The notes under the pieces: generated by a model
Databases searched by the model: none
What the model was told of the DNA's origin: nothing
Seen by the model: only the letters and a program-made list of their open reading frames with translations
Position numbers and translations under genes: made by a program
Assembly: GCF_019097595.1 (NCBI RefSeq)
Contig: NC_080716.1
Coordinates: 14,098,901 to 14,162,900 of the forward strand
Direction: 5' to 3'
DNA from: Hemibagrus wyckioides
Lineage: Eukaryota; Chordata; Actinopteri; Siluriformes; Bagridae
DNA length: 64,000 bases
Shown: positions 44,409 to 57,007 of the stretch, in pieces
How positions within the stretch are numbered: the first letter of the stretch is position 1
Layout: every line of letters begins with the position of its first letter

Positions 44409-46627
44409 CATTATGTATGTACATTACATTGAAAAAATACCAGAAGCTGGTTATGAACTAGAGCTGCTAGCATTAGCATTCAGTTTTTCTCCCCAGAGCC
44501 TATCCTGGATAAAAGCTGAGCACAAGGCAATTTCTTCTAGTGGCATTTTTCAAGGAAACCAGAGAACAACTATGTGGGAACAATACCCACTGCACTGACT
44601 CGAAATGTTGTGTAGAAATAACCTCCATAGTTTATAACATCGGTGAATTAGACCTGACTAGACTAATAAAAGTTGTAGTCTGTATGAATCTAAGTTCACC
44701 TTTTATCATAATCATATCTAAGCATCCTGCAATAGGAAGCACTTCTCAAATGATCTCCAGCAGTACTATGAATAGGACATACATTTCTGAACTGTATATT
44801 AGTAACAACACTTCTTAAAAGGTGCTGGCAAGAAAAGTGTTTTCGTATAGCTGCAATAAAAAAATCCAATTATGATTTTTTATTTTCTTTGCATTTTGGC
44901 CATTTCCATGTTTTGGCCTCTTTCCTTATGATTTACTTCCATCTCTGTAGCGCTGCTCATTATGTAAAAACCTCATTACTTTGCCAGCTTGATATTCATT
45001 TTAGTTAATGATGACAGCATTAAGAGCTATCTTTTTATTCATGCAGTGTTAATCACAGATAGCTCTGTGATAAAGTGCCATCCTTTATTGGTACTTATTT
45101 GGATATTTCCTTCTCAGCTGAAACGCAGTCAGTCAAAGAGTCGTTAGATTTTTCAATTCACTTGTTAACATTATCGATTGTGTTGCATTATTGTTATGGG
45201 TCTTCACTAAATTGTTCCCTTATCACTTTGAAAATGGGCATTTAATTCAGAGGGTGTCTCTGCACTAAGTAAACAACCCATAATACTGAAGAATTGCTTA
45301 TACTCTTGTGGGGAAATTACAACAGTCATTTTAGGAAATGTGCCTGTCATTTGGTAAATTATAGTTGTATAGGGATGCTTTTATCAGCTGATGTTTACAC
45401 CATTAACCATTTCACTCGTGACAAAAAAATACTATGGCGCTTTTCATATATGTTTCAAGTTATTAATGTACAAAAGCACTGAGACCACATAAGCAATCAT
45501 ATGATCACAGCTGTGAGGGTGTAGGGATATAATTAAAAGAGCGAACAAGCCCCGAGGTTGGTCTCGGAGGTGTCTCGGAGTTTGTGAGTATTTAGTATGT
45601 GGTATGCAGTTTTGAACATTGCATGTCACTTGAGGCAGCTGCAGTGGAGCAGCATTTCCTTTTCCTTTCCTTTCCACTTGCTGGGTTGCTGATGTGCACC
45701 CAAGGGAATTGCATATGGCACCATATTATTAGAAATATCATCAGAGCCGGCCTACAGAGAGTCTGCTCACCTCGTGTTCGTCCCGATGGTGAGCTCACCA
45801 AAGTGGAAGTATGTGCTTTGTAGAATTCTCAGTGAAAATGTCAGTAGAGAAATGGAGTTCTTTGACAAGTTATTAAAAAAAAGCCACGTAAGATAAAGAT
45901 GTAGACTATCAATAGTTGTAGAATAGTCCACCAACTATGTTATTTAGCAGGCAAGTATTCACAGAGTCTCCTCGCGTCTCTGATCAGGGCAGGCGATAAG
46001 TTGCCCCGTAAGCTGGATGTCTGCTGGTGATGGGAGACTCCAATCTGGACTCTTGTGTCTCCCTGTAATTTTCTCATGCACATGCGCACAGGATGCAGGC
46101 ACTATTATCAGGCAGGAAAACATTTTTGTTGTCGCTTGATTATGCTAATGGGAGCGCACACGAATACGAAGCACAATGTTATTGAAATTAGGCTTGATTG
46201 CAGATGGCACCTCAGGTTAATTTGCGTTCCCTTGCCTAAATGCAGCGCTTGTATTTGTGAATGCAGGTTGGAGTTAATATCCTGTTCTCAAGCACCCCCT
46301 CTTTCTTCTTGGGAGAGTCTGACAAATAGGGTAGTATCGTTGTTTGCTATGCGAACACCACAGGATTGTATATTTAGCTGAGAAACTGAGACCTCTAATA
46401 TTTCCCTCTAAGAATTGCCAGTAAATAAGGGAGGTTTTAATGTTGCTTCAGTGAAATTGCATGTTTTGGAACTAAAAGCTGTAATGGAAATTTTTCACTC
46501 AACCCTTGAACCAGTGTGTATGCAAGTTTCTTTCTGAAACTTCTCAAAGTGTGCAAAGTGACTGATTAAAAACCTGCAATATTTTGGTTAAATCTTTGAT
46601 AAACAATATGACCTGATTGACTATATA
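44409..46627. other. no gene recognised; candidate conserved noncoding sequence
   Basis: 2.2 kb of unique sequence. The sections 45590-45830 and 46040-46330 are balanced in composition. A 108-codon frame at 46055-46381 is Cys-rich without any recognisable spacing or signal peptide. Confidence 0.3.
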
Positions 46628-47065
46628 TACACTATACAGCCAAATGTTTGTGGACGCCTGAACATTACACCCATATGTTAGCCTTCACATGCCTTTTTTT
46701 TTTTTGCTGTAGCCTTAATAATTAATTCCCTTACTAATCAGCCCCTAACCTGTTCCAACATGACAGTGCCCCTGTGCACAAAGCGAGGTCATGAGGACAT
46801 GTTTTACCATATTTGGTGTATAAGAGCTGGAGTGGCCTGCACAGCATAACACCAGCACCTTTGGGATGAACTGGGATGAACATTGACTGCACCCCAGGCC
46901 TCCTCACCTCCTAATAATGATGAGCAAATCTCCAAAATCTAATGGAAAGCCTTACCAGAAGTGTGGCGCTTATTTATAACAGCAACAGGGGATTCAATCT
47001 GAAATGGGAAGTTCAAAAAGCACATATTGTTACGATAGTGTCCACTTTTGTCCATATAGCATATA
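46628..47065. mobile_element. complete short Tc1-like MITE, family D
   Basis: Left terminus TACACTATACAGCCAAATG then TTTGTGGACGCC; right terminus GTGTCCACTTTTGTCCATAT then AGCATA. The ends are inverted and the outer bases fit a TA target. The body carries a decayed C-terminal transposase region on the plus strand (CCTGTTCCAACATGACAGTG around the second Asp, then CACCTTTGGGATGAACTGGG around the Glu, then AATCTAATGGAAAGCCTTAC). About 0.44 kb. Non-autonomous, with many lesions. Confidence 0.82.
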
Positions 47066-48409
47066 GCATTTTAAATTCCATGTGTCGATTTACTAGTGAT
47101 TCTCAAATCTAGGAAGCCCCAAAGATTTTCTTAAGTGTTAAAAATGGGGTCTGTGATATTAATATATGTGATTGTTTGTGGGGATGCCCATGTGCCCATC
47201 TGTTTATGGATTCAACCATTTATCTTTGCTACCAGAATCAGATGAGCTGATTACATTTTGGCTTTGATTCAAACAGAGTCAGTGTATAAATGAAGCTTAG
47301 GACTAGACTTGGTGGTGGTGGACACATCCCGGTTTAACACAGTGGGTTCTGCTAGTTCTATAAACGTCCTATAAATAATGTCAACAATTGAAAGACATTA
47401 TTGTTAAAGTCTAGGCTGAATGTTAGACAACACATTTTATTCATAAATACATTTGGGCTGAGAGAGTTCCTGGAAAAATTTGACAACTCCTGGTGCATAC
47501 ATGTATATATTAGTCTGGTTCTGTAAAGCGGAGTGTATGCTTTCTTATTGTCTTATAAGATAAGTTACATATAAAAGAGGGCTTAGGGTAGTAAAAGGCT
47601 GATGCAGAATCTTTCCACTGCTGTCTCAATATTCCCATAAGAATCTGTCAACCTGTACTTGAAGGTGAGAGTTCAGATAGTGTTACAAATGTGAGAACAG
47701 GCTGCTCTAGATTTTTTTGACAAGGCAAAGGCGCACAGGGAAAGACACAAGTGAAGGATCAGCGTTGTAATTGTTGCAGATGCTGTCTCTGAGTGTGCAT
47801 GAAAGAGCAGCCGAATTTGGCATTCCTTCTTGTTTCTGTGGTTTGTTGTTGTTTATCCACTTAATTAATGATCCGCACTGTTTTTTAGTCCTACCATCAA
47901 AAAATCGGGCCCTAATTGCGGAGGGAAAAAGAGTTCTTTGATTTCAAGACATCCCTGCTTTTCAGATGCAATTTGCATGAAGATGTATAGATGAGAAGAA
48001 AAAGCCAGTGTATTAATCACATGCAGACAAAATGATTGCGGTGCTTGTGTGAAGTCAACAGACTGTTGTTGTTTGTGAAAGCCAGTCAGCATGACCCAGT
48101 CACAGCAACCCTCACGCTACAACGCCCATAATATATATATACTATGAGTTCAGAGAAACTATACAGTGATTAGTTAACGCAGATAGTAACGTTTATGTCT
48201 GCGGAAAAGTACGGTAGGCGTATGGCAGCGGGACAATCATGCAGATACTGTACAGATTAAGATCTTCAGGTAATGTTCACCAATACTTCAGAAGAGAGGA
48301 GATTGCAATCTCCATGGCATAATCATTGAAGCCAGACAGGTTTGAGTATTTCAGAAACAAAAACATACTTCAGCTGTCCCATTTTAGTGTACCCTTGCCA
48401 TGATAGCCT
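47066..48409. other. no gene recognised
   Basis: Unique AT-rich sequence with no nameable repeat. A 75-codon frame at 47865-48092 (minus) has no domain. Confidence 0.4.
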
Positions 48410-48525
48410 TAAATTTCCGTTCTTGGCTGTCAGGAGTGGAACCTCAAGTGCTCTTCTGCTGTTGTAAGCCCATCCACTTCAAAGTTTGATGCTTTGTATG
48501 CTCTGAGTACATCCTCCTTCAATTA
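48410..48525 (-). mobile_element. Tc1-like fragment, family G
   Basis: The words TGTCAGGAGTGGAACCTCAA, TGCTCTTCTGCTGTTGTAAG and CCATCCACTTCAAAGTTTGA match the left part of the family G remnant at 41530. The fragment breaks off at about 48520. Confidence 0.65.
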
Positions 48526-48739
48526 TATATTTTTTAATCAAGGGGTAAATAACAATTGAGTGTATAAACAAACCTCAGGTAACAACAAAAAAACACAACA
48601 GATTTCAATAATCATTTCTTCCCCAAAATATGAACCAAAACAGGTGGGAAAAAACAAATAGAAGCTGCTTATTAAATGTGGAAGGGTTTTAAGGCCATCA
48701 CCAAACAAGTCTACAGTGTTTAAGATGTTTACATAGAAA

Positions 48740-49190
48740 GCCTTCAAGATAGTTGGGTCTTCCCAGGAGTAGATGCCTCTGCAAATTCAGCCCAAAGGCA
48801 GACCATTTAGTGCCCACAAACCCCAAGAGCTCTCATGTGACCTATAGACCTCTATAAGCACATTAAATGTTTATGTTCATGTACAAATATGCCTTTGTAA
48901 GGCCATCTGTCCAGGCAGCTTAAGCTAGGCTGAAAGTGGGTCATGAGACAGGACAACAATCCCAAACACACCAGCAAATTGAAATCTGATTGGCTAAAGA
49001 AGAAAAAATCAAGGGGTTGGAATGTCCATCACATTGAGATGCTGTGTTAGGATCTTAAGAGAGCTGTGCATCAACAAATGACCCTCAAACATCAATGAAC
49101 TGAAGACTGATAAACTCCTACAAAAACATTTACTTCATATTATTGTTGCTACATTTGGTTAAGCATGCCACTGAATTTTGCTACTTATTT
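48740..49190 (+). pseudogene. Tc1-like transposase 3' half, decayed
   Basis: Plus-strand words give the catalytic C-terminal half of a Tc1-like transposase: after GGGTCATGAGA comes a run equivalent to QDNNPKHTSK around the second Asp, then AKEEKIK, a region corresponding to the SPDLNPIE segment in decayed form (TCCATCACATTGAGATGCTG), DLKRAL-like codons and NELK. Several stops and frameshifts interrupt it. The bounds are approximate and no terminus was recognised. Confidence 0.62.
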
Positions 49191-50374
49191 TTTTTTCAAG
49201 ATTATGTATTGAACATATTGTTGTTTTCGTTTATTGTCACCTGAGGTCATTTGTTTGTTTGTACTATACAATTGTTATTTCTTCAAATTCAAAGAATTAA
49301 TAGATGGTATACTTTCCTTATCTCATGACAAGTAAATTAACCCTGTACATATTACTTACCTAACATGTCACTGCTGATGATGCGTTTTTATTTCTTTCAT
49401 CAAACCCTGGGTGACATGAGAGGAATATGATGAAGTGTTTGTTTTTATAGAAGTTAATTTCTTTCTTTTTTTTTTTTTTTTTAATCACACTCTTGGAAAG
49501 CTTAGTTACAACATTTGTTTCATCACCCTCTCTTTTCCCATTTCACTGCTGGAATAGAAGACCTTGAAAATAATGCATCAGGCATGCCAAAGGAAGGCTT
49601 TGATACACCGACTTTTATTCCAAGACTGCTCTTTTATTGAGCATCAGAAGATATTTACTGTGCTGTAACAAGAGGCTCTGTGCACTTCTATTGCTCAGTT
49701 CCAGGTGGAGACTTTCTTTTGTCTCTGGAGAAAAAGCCTGAAACAATGTTTATACACACAGAGCCCGGACAATATTCTCCCAATCCGCTCCACAAATGCA
49801 TTTTTCGCTTTTCCTTGGCTTCACTGAGATGACAGATCACATGGCCTGTGACCTGTCAGTGAAACCTTTCCTCAGAAGAGACCCGACTTCACTCAGCTGA
49901 AAGGGGATGAGGTGGCCTCTGAGTTCAGGCTTTAATTTCAGAAAAGGCTTTGCTCATACACAGGGTAGCTTAGAGTAGGGACAACAGAAACGAAAGAGGA
50001 AGAAACAATAAAATGGAAGATGTCATTGTTGCTTGAGAGCACGGGCTGAAGTGAAATACATGCTGGATTTTTATAGTCAGAAAAAAGTTGCAAGAGTCTT
50101 CATAGCAATTCCTTTCCCAGTTCTGTTACAGCAGAAATCACACAGCCCAGTGTTTTAGTGCAGAGAGGTGTATGGGAAGTTATACGAACACGTAACATTT
50201 GCAAATATACTGTATGCATTAACTTACTCTAGAATTGATGTTGTGTCTAATATCCACAGAGGACAATATTCTGTGCAGTATTTCATCAGGCTTTCCTTTC
50301 AGGGGATGTTGCAGAAATAGATTTTTGACACAATTCTCCCTCGCTGTGTGCTGTAAGTGCTGTAGTTTTTGTTT
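49191..50374. other. no gene recognised; unique sequence
   Basis: A T run lies at 49467-49483. The section 49540-49960 is repeat-free with mixed composition and is a candidate for conservation testing. No credible frame. Confidence 0.35.
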
Positions 50375-50690
50375 TGCTTTCACTCCACATGCTTTTTTGT
50401 GTACGTTTTAGTCTCCGCCCCCGTCATTGGCTGTGTGTGTGTGTGTGTGTGTGTGTGTCCACCTCTTCGGGGCTGTGTTAACTTATTGATTAGGTTGTCT
50501 ATGTATTTCCTGCTGTTGCTTTATCTCTTTGAGATGTTTTTAGTTAAGACTGTCTGTCTTTTAACTTCGGATTACCCATAATAACATATGTTTTGTTTAC
50601 GCACTTGTTCTGCCCTAACTCTTTTTACCAGTACACTTTCCATAGCTTTCCATTCCTCTGCTAGAATAAAAATCCACATTTTCAATATAT
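50375..50690 (+). mobile_element. probable solo LTR
   Basis: The order TTTCACTCCACATGCTTTTT, GTGTACGTTTTAGTCTCCGC, CCCGTCATTGGC, a (GT)n tract, GGGGCTGTGTTAACTTATTG, TGTCTATGTATTTCCTGCTG, GGATTACCCATAATAAC and a final AATAAAAATCCACATT resembles fish LTR-retrotransposon ends, with a poly(A) signal at 50665. No internal coding region flanks it. The edges are estimates. Confidence 0.4.
50432..50458. repeat. (GT)n dinucleotide microsatellite
   Basis: About 13 GT units inside the probable LTR. Confidence 0.94.
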
Positions 50691-51429
50691 ATAAAATGGT
50701 ATAAAATGAGTCAGGGCACGGGTGGCTTTCAGTGTGAGATGTTTTATTTTGCTGGGATTACATTACCCAGAATTTTAGTGGTTGACGATAACACCTTCAA
50801 ATTGTAGATGCTTATGAAATGGGTTTGGTATTACTGTCTACTTTGAAGATTTGTGTGAAAAGAAACTGCTCTTATTGGTTTTTTTGGAACTTTTCTATGA
50901 ATATATGGCCCCTAGTAGGCAGAAAACAGAAATACTAAAGACAATCTACAAGTTCTTACCGATTTCACCGAGTGTCTACTTTCATATGCGTCATTAAGCA
51001 CCACTGTGGAGTCGGACATGACAAAGATATTATATATTCAGTGTTGAACATGGACACAAAGACAGGTACAAATTCTCTTTTCATCGCCAATAAAAAGAGT
51101 CAAACAGCCATCTTACAGTTTTATACAAGCTGAAATTATTTTTTTAGATATGTAAAATCTGCCTAGCAACACATTTTGAGTGCTAGAATTTGATCTTTTT
51201 AAAGGAAGTGGACAAACATGCCATGTCTCATCAGGATTATGTACAGCACATGTCTTTCCACAGTTGGAACAGTGTTGGGTGAAATTACATTTTAAGATCT
51301 GAGACACTAGTACTACATTGTGGTGTCTGTATAATGCTCTATTTATCATCTTTTTCTTTTTTCATGTGAAGATGTGGGAAAGAAGTGAATAGCCACTCTA
51401 TGGCATTAGCTCTTAACCCTTCACCACCT

Positions 51430-51459
51430 TATTCATTCATTCATTCATTCATACATTCA
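51430..51459. repeat. (ATTC)n tetranucleotide microsatellite
   Basis: About seven ATTC units, the last with a TAC variant. Confidence 0.92.
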
Positions 51460-51582
51460 GGTAAATCTCAGTATATCAATACTGCTATATTTTTACTACA
51501 CAATCTGCAGGTGAATTATTTTTATTTCATTTTTATTAGCAGCAGGACAAATGAATGCAATACTAAATGGCACAGAATACAG

Positions 51583-51635
51583 CACCTATATTACCTGTAT
51601 TACCTGTCCTATCACCTATATTACCTGTCCTTCCA
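51583..51635. repeat. TATTACCTGT minisatellite
   Basis: Three copies of TATTACCTGT and a variant TCCTATCACC are arranged as CACCTATATTACCTGT twice with an inner copy. The translated YYLSYHLYYLS pattern is a by-product. Confidence 0.85.
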
Positions 51636-52097
51636 TTACTTTTACCAAACCATATGGTTAGACCTATATTATTATTATTTATAGGGACACTCCAGTGTGT
51701 GTGTGTGTTTATAGGTCTATTTGTTAGCTATTTATCAGACACTAGTAATTTTGATGACCTGCTTTTGGAAACATTTTTGATGCTTTTACTACATATGTGG
51801 AGAGGCTGAGAAATAAGTAGGAGGTTAGACCAACAAATGAAACAGATCAGAGAGCAATGAACACATGTTTAAGATGTCAGTCAGACACATTACCATTTCG
51901 TTGACTGTCAGTTAGTTACGAGGTTCTGCCCGTTTCAGAATTTTACCAGTTATTATATGATGAAGCTGTGCTTTTAGGCAGGACAAGTGAACAGCGTGCT
52001 GGCTAATAAATTATAAGGAGAAAAACACACCCCTGAAGCATTCACTGACTCTGGGTCGGTCCCAAAATAAGGTAATAACACAAAGCCGAGGGTACAC

Positions 52098-52099
<2 letters not shown>

Positions 52100-52150
<51 letters not shown>

Positions 52151-52153
52151 TAT
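52100..52153. repeat. (AT)n dinucleotide microsatellite
   Basis: About 26 AT units with one AA interruption near 52143. Self-complementary, so prone to cruciform extrusion and to assembly length errors. Confidence 0.96.
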
Positions 52154-54064
52154 GTGTCTTTAATTTACATGTACATACTGCCATATTCACAGTAACATGT
52201 GGAGGTTATTTGTAATTATAAAAGTATAAAATGATGCAAAATAAGATGGAACCCTAAAAGCTTATTATTCACTTCTTCATCATGAGGCATATTGTTCAGT
52301 AACTTTTAAGAATCATTCAGTAAACAAACAAGAAATTTAGAAATGCAAATCTGGACACACCAGTAGTTTAAAGAAATAATATAAACTGGGACCAAGAAAA
52401 AGGTGTCACTGTTTCCACATCCTACATACATGCAAAATAGTCCTGTAATTAAATCCAGTCACTCACAGTACTGTCACGCTACAAATCTTTTATTAGCACA
52501 TGAAGAAAAAAGCAACTTTATAAGATAATAAACACTCTTTATGTGTGCCATGTACGTATCCCTCGCTGTTGCTGGGGGAAGAGCAGATTAGCCTCTAATA
52601 AAAATGCCAGGACTTTTTATTCCGGAGCCGTAGCAGAGGACGAGTCGCAATACAATTCCAGTAACATTTGCATTGGATTGTAGCTTGTGTAATGGCCCAA
52701 GCCCCATTCTCCATAATGATAAAAACACTACATGGGCAAATATAGCACACAAGTTCGCAAGAGTGACTGAGAGAGGAAAGGATGAGGAAGAAGTAGAGAA
52801 GCATCAACAATAACACAATCTGCAACTACAACACTTTTTCTGCCTCACAGGGGTGGCAGCTGCTCTAGCTGGCTGTTCTCAGGAGAGTTTGATGGATTCT
52901 CCCTCTCAGGGGGAGGCAGCAACTCCTGGGCTTAAACACAGCGCAGGCACGAGTCGGGCTCTGCTACATTTACACACAAATGAGCCACAGAGACGCCAAA
53001 TCATACAGCACGACCTGGCCGAGGCAGATTTATTTTTTACCTGATGTGATTCGGGTCTGTCTTAATTGTGCTGAATGGCCCTTTGCAGGTGGCTGTTGAA
53101 GTGACATTTTCACATTTTCTGACGTGGCCTCTCCGGAGGAAACCGATATTAAACACGACATCGTGTGTTTTATCTTTCTGTAGGTTATGGAATTTGTCGT
53201 GACGCTCGGCCTCTCCACATCACTGTGCATCTTGGCATAGCTGATTTGTTATTAAGGTGACTGAGGTGTTTTTGTTTTGTTGAAACCTCGGCTCAGACGC
53301 TTAAAAGAGCACACCGTGTCACTTCATTTACCTTCTTTACATTATTTAGGTTTACTGTCAGATGCCACCATAGTATAAATGGAAATGCTCACATCTGGCA
53401 AGATATAATTCCACATTCCTCTCTGCCAGGTTCTCAAAAACCAAATAATCTGCAAACGTTAAGAGAATGCAGAAGTTTCCAACTACAATCATTTGTTATT
53501 TAACACTGTTGACTGCTACCAAACAAATGTAATGCCTTAGAGAATTCTCAGTGCTCAGAAAGCTCATGCATTATTAAAGGACTTTTCACTGTTCTTGGAC
53601 TACATTTGTGTAATTCCATGAAAAATCAAAACAAACCGAAGCTTCCCATATGAAGAGGAGCTCATAGCAGACATTTAATAATGCATGTGACAGTCAAAGA
53701 AGCAGACAACTAACACTAAGGGCTGTCTCTCTTCCTGAGATTACAGTGGACCTGCTAACCCCATGTCATGAAAAATTTACCATACTGATATTGAGTAGCC
53801 TTTATGCTTTATTTAGACTTTATTTAAATCATCTCACACCAACAGGAAGCAAATGTTTTCTATAGTACCGGTTATACTGTTTCTGTCTGAATGTATACTT
53901 CTGTTTCATTTTCATGTATTTGGCTTGGTTTGGTGTCAAACTGCACATATTTAAATCCAAACATATACTAAAAAAAACTGTGGACCAATCAGGGCTGAAA
54001 GCATGCTCATTAATTTATTCATCATTGGGGAAAAAAACACGGTAATGGAAAAATAGCACAATGC
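52154..54064. other. no gene recognised; candidate conserved noncoding sequence
   Basis: The section 52560-53240 is repeat-free and more balanced in base composition than its flanks. It includes frames of 63-76 codons on both strands without any domain. Words such as GCAATACAATTCCAGTAAC and GGCCCAAGCCCCATTCTCC are suggestive of conserved noncoding sequence only by texture. Confidence 0.3.
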
Positions 54065-54125
54065 TTTTGGTGTAATGGTGGCTCAAGCGGTTAATTCAAG
54101 CCCCAACACCACCAAGCTGCCAGTG
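54065..54125 (+). mobile_element. truncated tRNA-derived SINE head
   Basis: GGTGTAATGGTGGCTCAAGC, GGTTAATTCAAGCCCC and ACACCACCAAGCTGCCA correspond to the 5' tRNA-like part of a fish SINE. The A box lies in TGGTGGCTCAAGCGG and the B-box relic in TTCAAGCCCC. Between them some bases are lost relative to a tRNA head. The body and tail are missing. Distinct from the Mermaid-like copies. Confidence 0.6.
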
Positions 54126-54214
54126 ATGCATTTTTGAATGCATCCAGCTTGATTTGTTTGTTTGTTTGTTTATTTTTCAGCAGCTCAAATATCTAGAACA
54201 CACTGCATTTACTG

Positions 54215-54480
54215 TATACAGCGAAAAAAAAAAAAAGGCTCCTGCAAGCCATAACACACAGCATTTTCGGGTTCATTTCTTGCATTTGGGTCACTTCAGA
54301 TTCGAATCAGTTTCTCACTGCAAACCAAAAGCGTGCTAGAGTTTGCTTGGGAAAGTCTCGGACTGGTTGTTTCGGTCAGTCATGCTCACCTGCATAAATG
54401 AACCGCATCAAGGAGGAAGATGCATCAGGGTTCAATTTATCGAGTTAAATGCTGCACATGTGAAAGCATCTCAAGACATA
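54215..54480. repeat. dispersed repeat X, copy 2
   Basis: It shares with 2560-2835, in the same order, CACTGCAA and CCAA, TGCTAGAGTTTGCTTGG, a GGTTCAATTT/GGTTTGATTC variant and AAATGCTGCA followed by TGTGAAAG. Copy 2 holds about 60 more bases between the words than copy 1. No coding frame. Confidence 0.5.
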
Positions 54481-55209
54481 AAAAAGCAAACACTTTACCT
54501 ATGGGATTGTCTGAGAGCAGCCACACAGACAGCAGAATAGAAGAATTTCTGCACGTCTCATCACACAAATTCCTGGCAGCTCAAAAATGTCCCACTTTTT
54601 CCATGACCTGCATGTCACCCACTGAGCATCGATAGGATGCTCTGGATTGGTGCATACAGCATCATTTTCTCACAGCTGTAGAAGTAAAGTGGGACAACAT
54701 TCCACAGCCCACAATCAACCATGATCAACTCTGGGAGAAAGAGATATGATTTTGCCCAATGAATCTATTTCAGTTAACAGATTTCCATTTATTAATTTAT
54801 TTTCGATATAACCTTAGTAATGGTCATGTGCCGCATTTATATTTTTGTTCCGTTAGCATTGTATTGCATACAGAAAGAGCGACGACAGACCTGCAAAAAG
54901 TTTCACTTCTGAAAAGAGACGTCTTAATGTACGTCTTGGCTGAAGGAGATTTGATACCTGCCCATTTCCATATTAAGGAAAAGGAACACTGCCACAAAAG
55001 CTTTTGTTTCCAAATGAGACGCAGATGAAAAATACCACATTAAACGATGATGCTGTTAAGCTGTCACTAAGGTAATGAAGTTAGTCCAAACCATTTGTCT
55101 TATTTTGTCATGGCTTTTCCCCATTAGTCATAGTAGGTTGTCATTAACTCCTCATGAACCCTCTTCACCCAAGAACACTTGGCCTCACTTCAGAGTCAGA
55201 CTCACTGTG

Positions 55210-55241
<32 letters not shown>

Positions 55242-55580
55242 AAAGGAGCAATAAAGAGCAGCAGATTTTTCAATCCTTGAAAGAGGAAAAGGAGAATGCA
55301 GAAGTCAAAACAAAACTGTGACATTATAGATTTGGATACAACTTTCAGATATTTTTTATAAAGTATTTTACATAGAATTCTTCAGTAAAATGATAAGTGC
55401 TATTTTGCATGTGCAATGCTTTAATTAAATGTTGTGTTGCAGGTGATTTACAACGAATGTCTGAATGAATTATGTCAAGTGCAGAGCAGGTGAAGGAAAA
55501 CAATTTGGAAATGAGATTTTTGTACGTCTTAAATGTTCCAGATAGCCACAGTCTGTCCATTTCTCTAAGAGAATAGAGTG
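54481..55580. other. no gene recognised
   Basis: Unique sequence with an (AG)n tract at 55209-55237. An 89-codon frame at 54759-55028 has no domain. Confidence 0.4.
55209..55237. repeat. (GA)n dinucleotide microsatellite
   Basis: About 14 GA units without interruption. Confidence 0.95.
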
Positions 55581-55875
55581 TCATTCATTCTTCTTCAGTC
55601 TCCTCTTTATCCTGGTCAGTGTCATCAGATCTCAGGAAGTTCGAATACACCCTTCATGGAGCACTAGTCAATCATAGGACATCATAAACATCCATTCACA
55701 TACCTGTTCACATCTACTGGTAATTTAGTGATATTGTGAGTTATTGGGATGTGGGAGGAAACCTGAGATCCCATATGAAACCCACACAGACATGAGAAGA
55801 ACATGTGAAGAACAAATTTCACGGTTCAGACAGGAACCTGAGCTCAGGGTTGAACCACAGACCCTAAAGTTTTAA
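55581..55875 (-). mobile_element. SINE, Mermaid/DANA-like, reverse copy
   Basis: On the plus strand the order TCATTCATTCTTCTTCAGTC, CTTTATCCTGGTCAGTGTCA, TACACCCTTCATGGAGCACT, TGTGGGAGGAAACCTGAG, AACCCACACAGACATGAGAA and GGTTGAACCACAGACCC is the reverse of a Mermaid-like fish SINE. Its B box lies near 55848-55858 and its tail at 55581. The tRNA-like head (A box) beyond about 55875 is missing or unrecognisable, so the copy is 5' truncated. The same family occurs in sense at 28772. Confidence 0.72.
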
Positions 55876-56629
55876 GACATTTCTGTAAGTTTTCTCATTA
55901 TTAAAACTTAAGAATCTCTATCATTTTGCCTTCAGGTGACTTAGTTTATTTCCCCTCCATAGTCTTAATAAACAGACTTCAGCTGCCCTCCATAGAATTG
56001 TAACCTAAAAAAAAACCTGTATATTTTTTCCTTTCTATTAGTTCAGATTAGTTCATCACTAATATGTGATCGAGTCAAGTTCTGACATTAATGTGACCTG
56101 AATTGACCAATATGTTAGTTTAGTGTTTGAGTGTGTGTATTTGTATAAAATAAAGCGTAATGAATCTTATTGACGTGTTTCCCTGAGTGCTGGAAGCAGG
56201 CCACCCTGGTGCTGTGGCTCTACTGCTCTCACAGATGCCCGAGGCCAGGCACCTGGAAAGGGATTAATTACAGACAGCTGCCCAGCAACTTCGACCTCAC
56301 CCCTGGGACGGCCATTCCACCTCCATCCCTCCTTCAAAACTTGTGTCCTCATGGATAGATCTCAGATCCTGTAATCAACATGTGCCTATTGCAATTTCTC
56401 CAAGCTTTACCAAACTTTACCAAAAATAGAAATGTTTTGGACTCAACCATCAGAATCATCATACATACACTATGTATGAGATTTTATATGAAGCTGTGTC
56501 AGCTTGCGACACCAAGGAATTAGTGCTAAGTATATAATGAATTCAGAAACTACACTGACCTAATAGTTCCTCAAGAGCTCTTGGTTGCTGTTGCAGAAAG
56601 GACATTATCAACATTTACATTATTTATGG
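55876..56629. other. no gene recognised
   Basis: Unique sequence. Frames of about 60 codons lie on opposite strands over 56167-56358, a GC-rich patch with no domain. Confidence 0.35.
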
Positions 56630-56843
56630 GTTCCCTTCTGAGCCCGGGTCCTCTCAAGGTTTCTTCCTCATATTATCTCAGGGAGTTTTTCCTTGGGATA
56701 AAATAGGGATAAAATAGTAACTTCACTTTAAACTTTATAATCTTTATTTTTTTTCTCTATGTTTCTATACTTCTGTAAGCTGCTTTGAGACAATGTCTAT
56801 TGTTAAAATCATTATACAAATAAACTGAATTAAATTTAATTGA
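56630..56843 (+). mobile_element. L2-like retroposon 3' tail
   Basis: The words CTCTCAAGGTTTCTTCCTCA, CAGGGAGTTTTTCCTTGG and TTCTGTAAGCTGCTTTGAGA then CAATGTCTATTGTTAAAA, followed by ATACAAATAAACTGAATTAAA, form the 3' end of a common fish LINE/SINE tail (L2-like by memory). The sequence ends in a decayed (GAATT)n-like tail, which fixes its orientation as plus. A tandem duplication of GGGATAAAATA lies at 56695-56717. Confidence 0.6.
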
Positions 56844-57007
56844 AGAGATCATCTCCTAATGTTAAATGAAACTGAAGTAGTACATTTAGTTCTACATCCC
56901 CACTGACATGTGTGTGTGTGTTGAAAGGTTGGGATGAGCCAGGAGAGTGTATCAGCCCTGAAATTAATGGTAGTTAGTCCATTTGTCACTCTTTCAACAC
57001 TCTGGCT

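Larger units (their letters stand above)
50691..52099. other. no gene recognised; small tandem repeats
   Basis: Contains the (ATTC)n tract at 51430 and a short minisatellite at 51585-51635. Frames of 99 and 80 codons (51385-51809) read across these repeats. Confidence 0.4.

Noticed and set aside
54065..54125. A tRNA gene
   Set aside because: The A-box and B-box words are present but too close together, and no cloverleaf or acceptor stem can be drawn. A truncated SINE head explains it.
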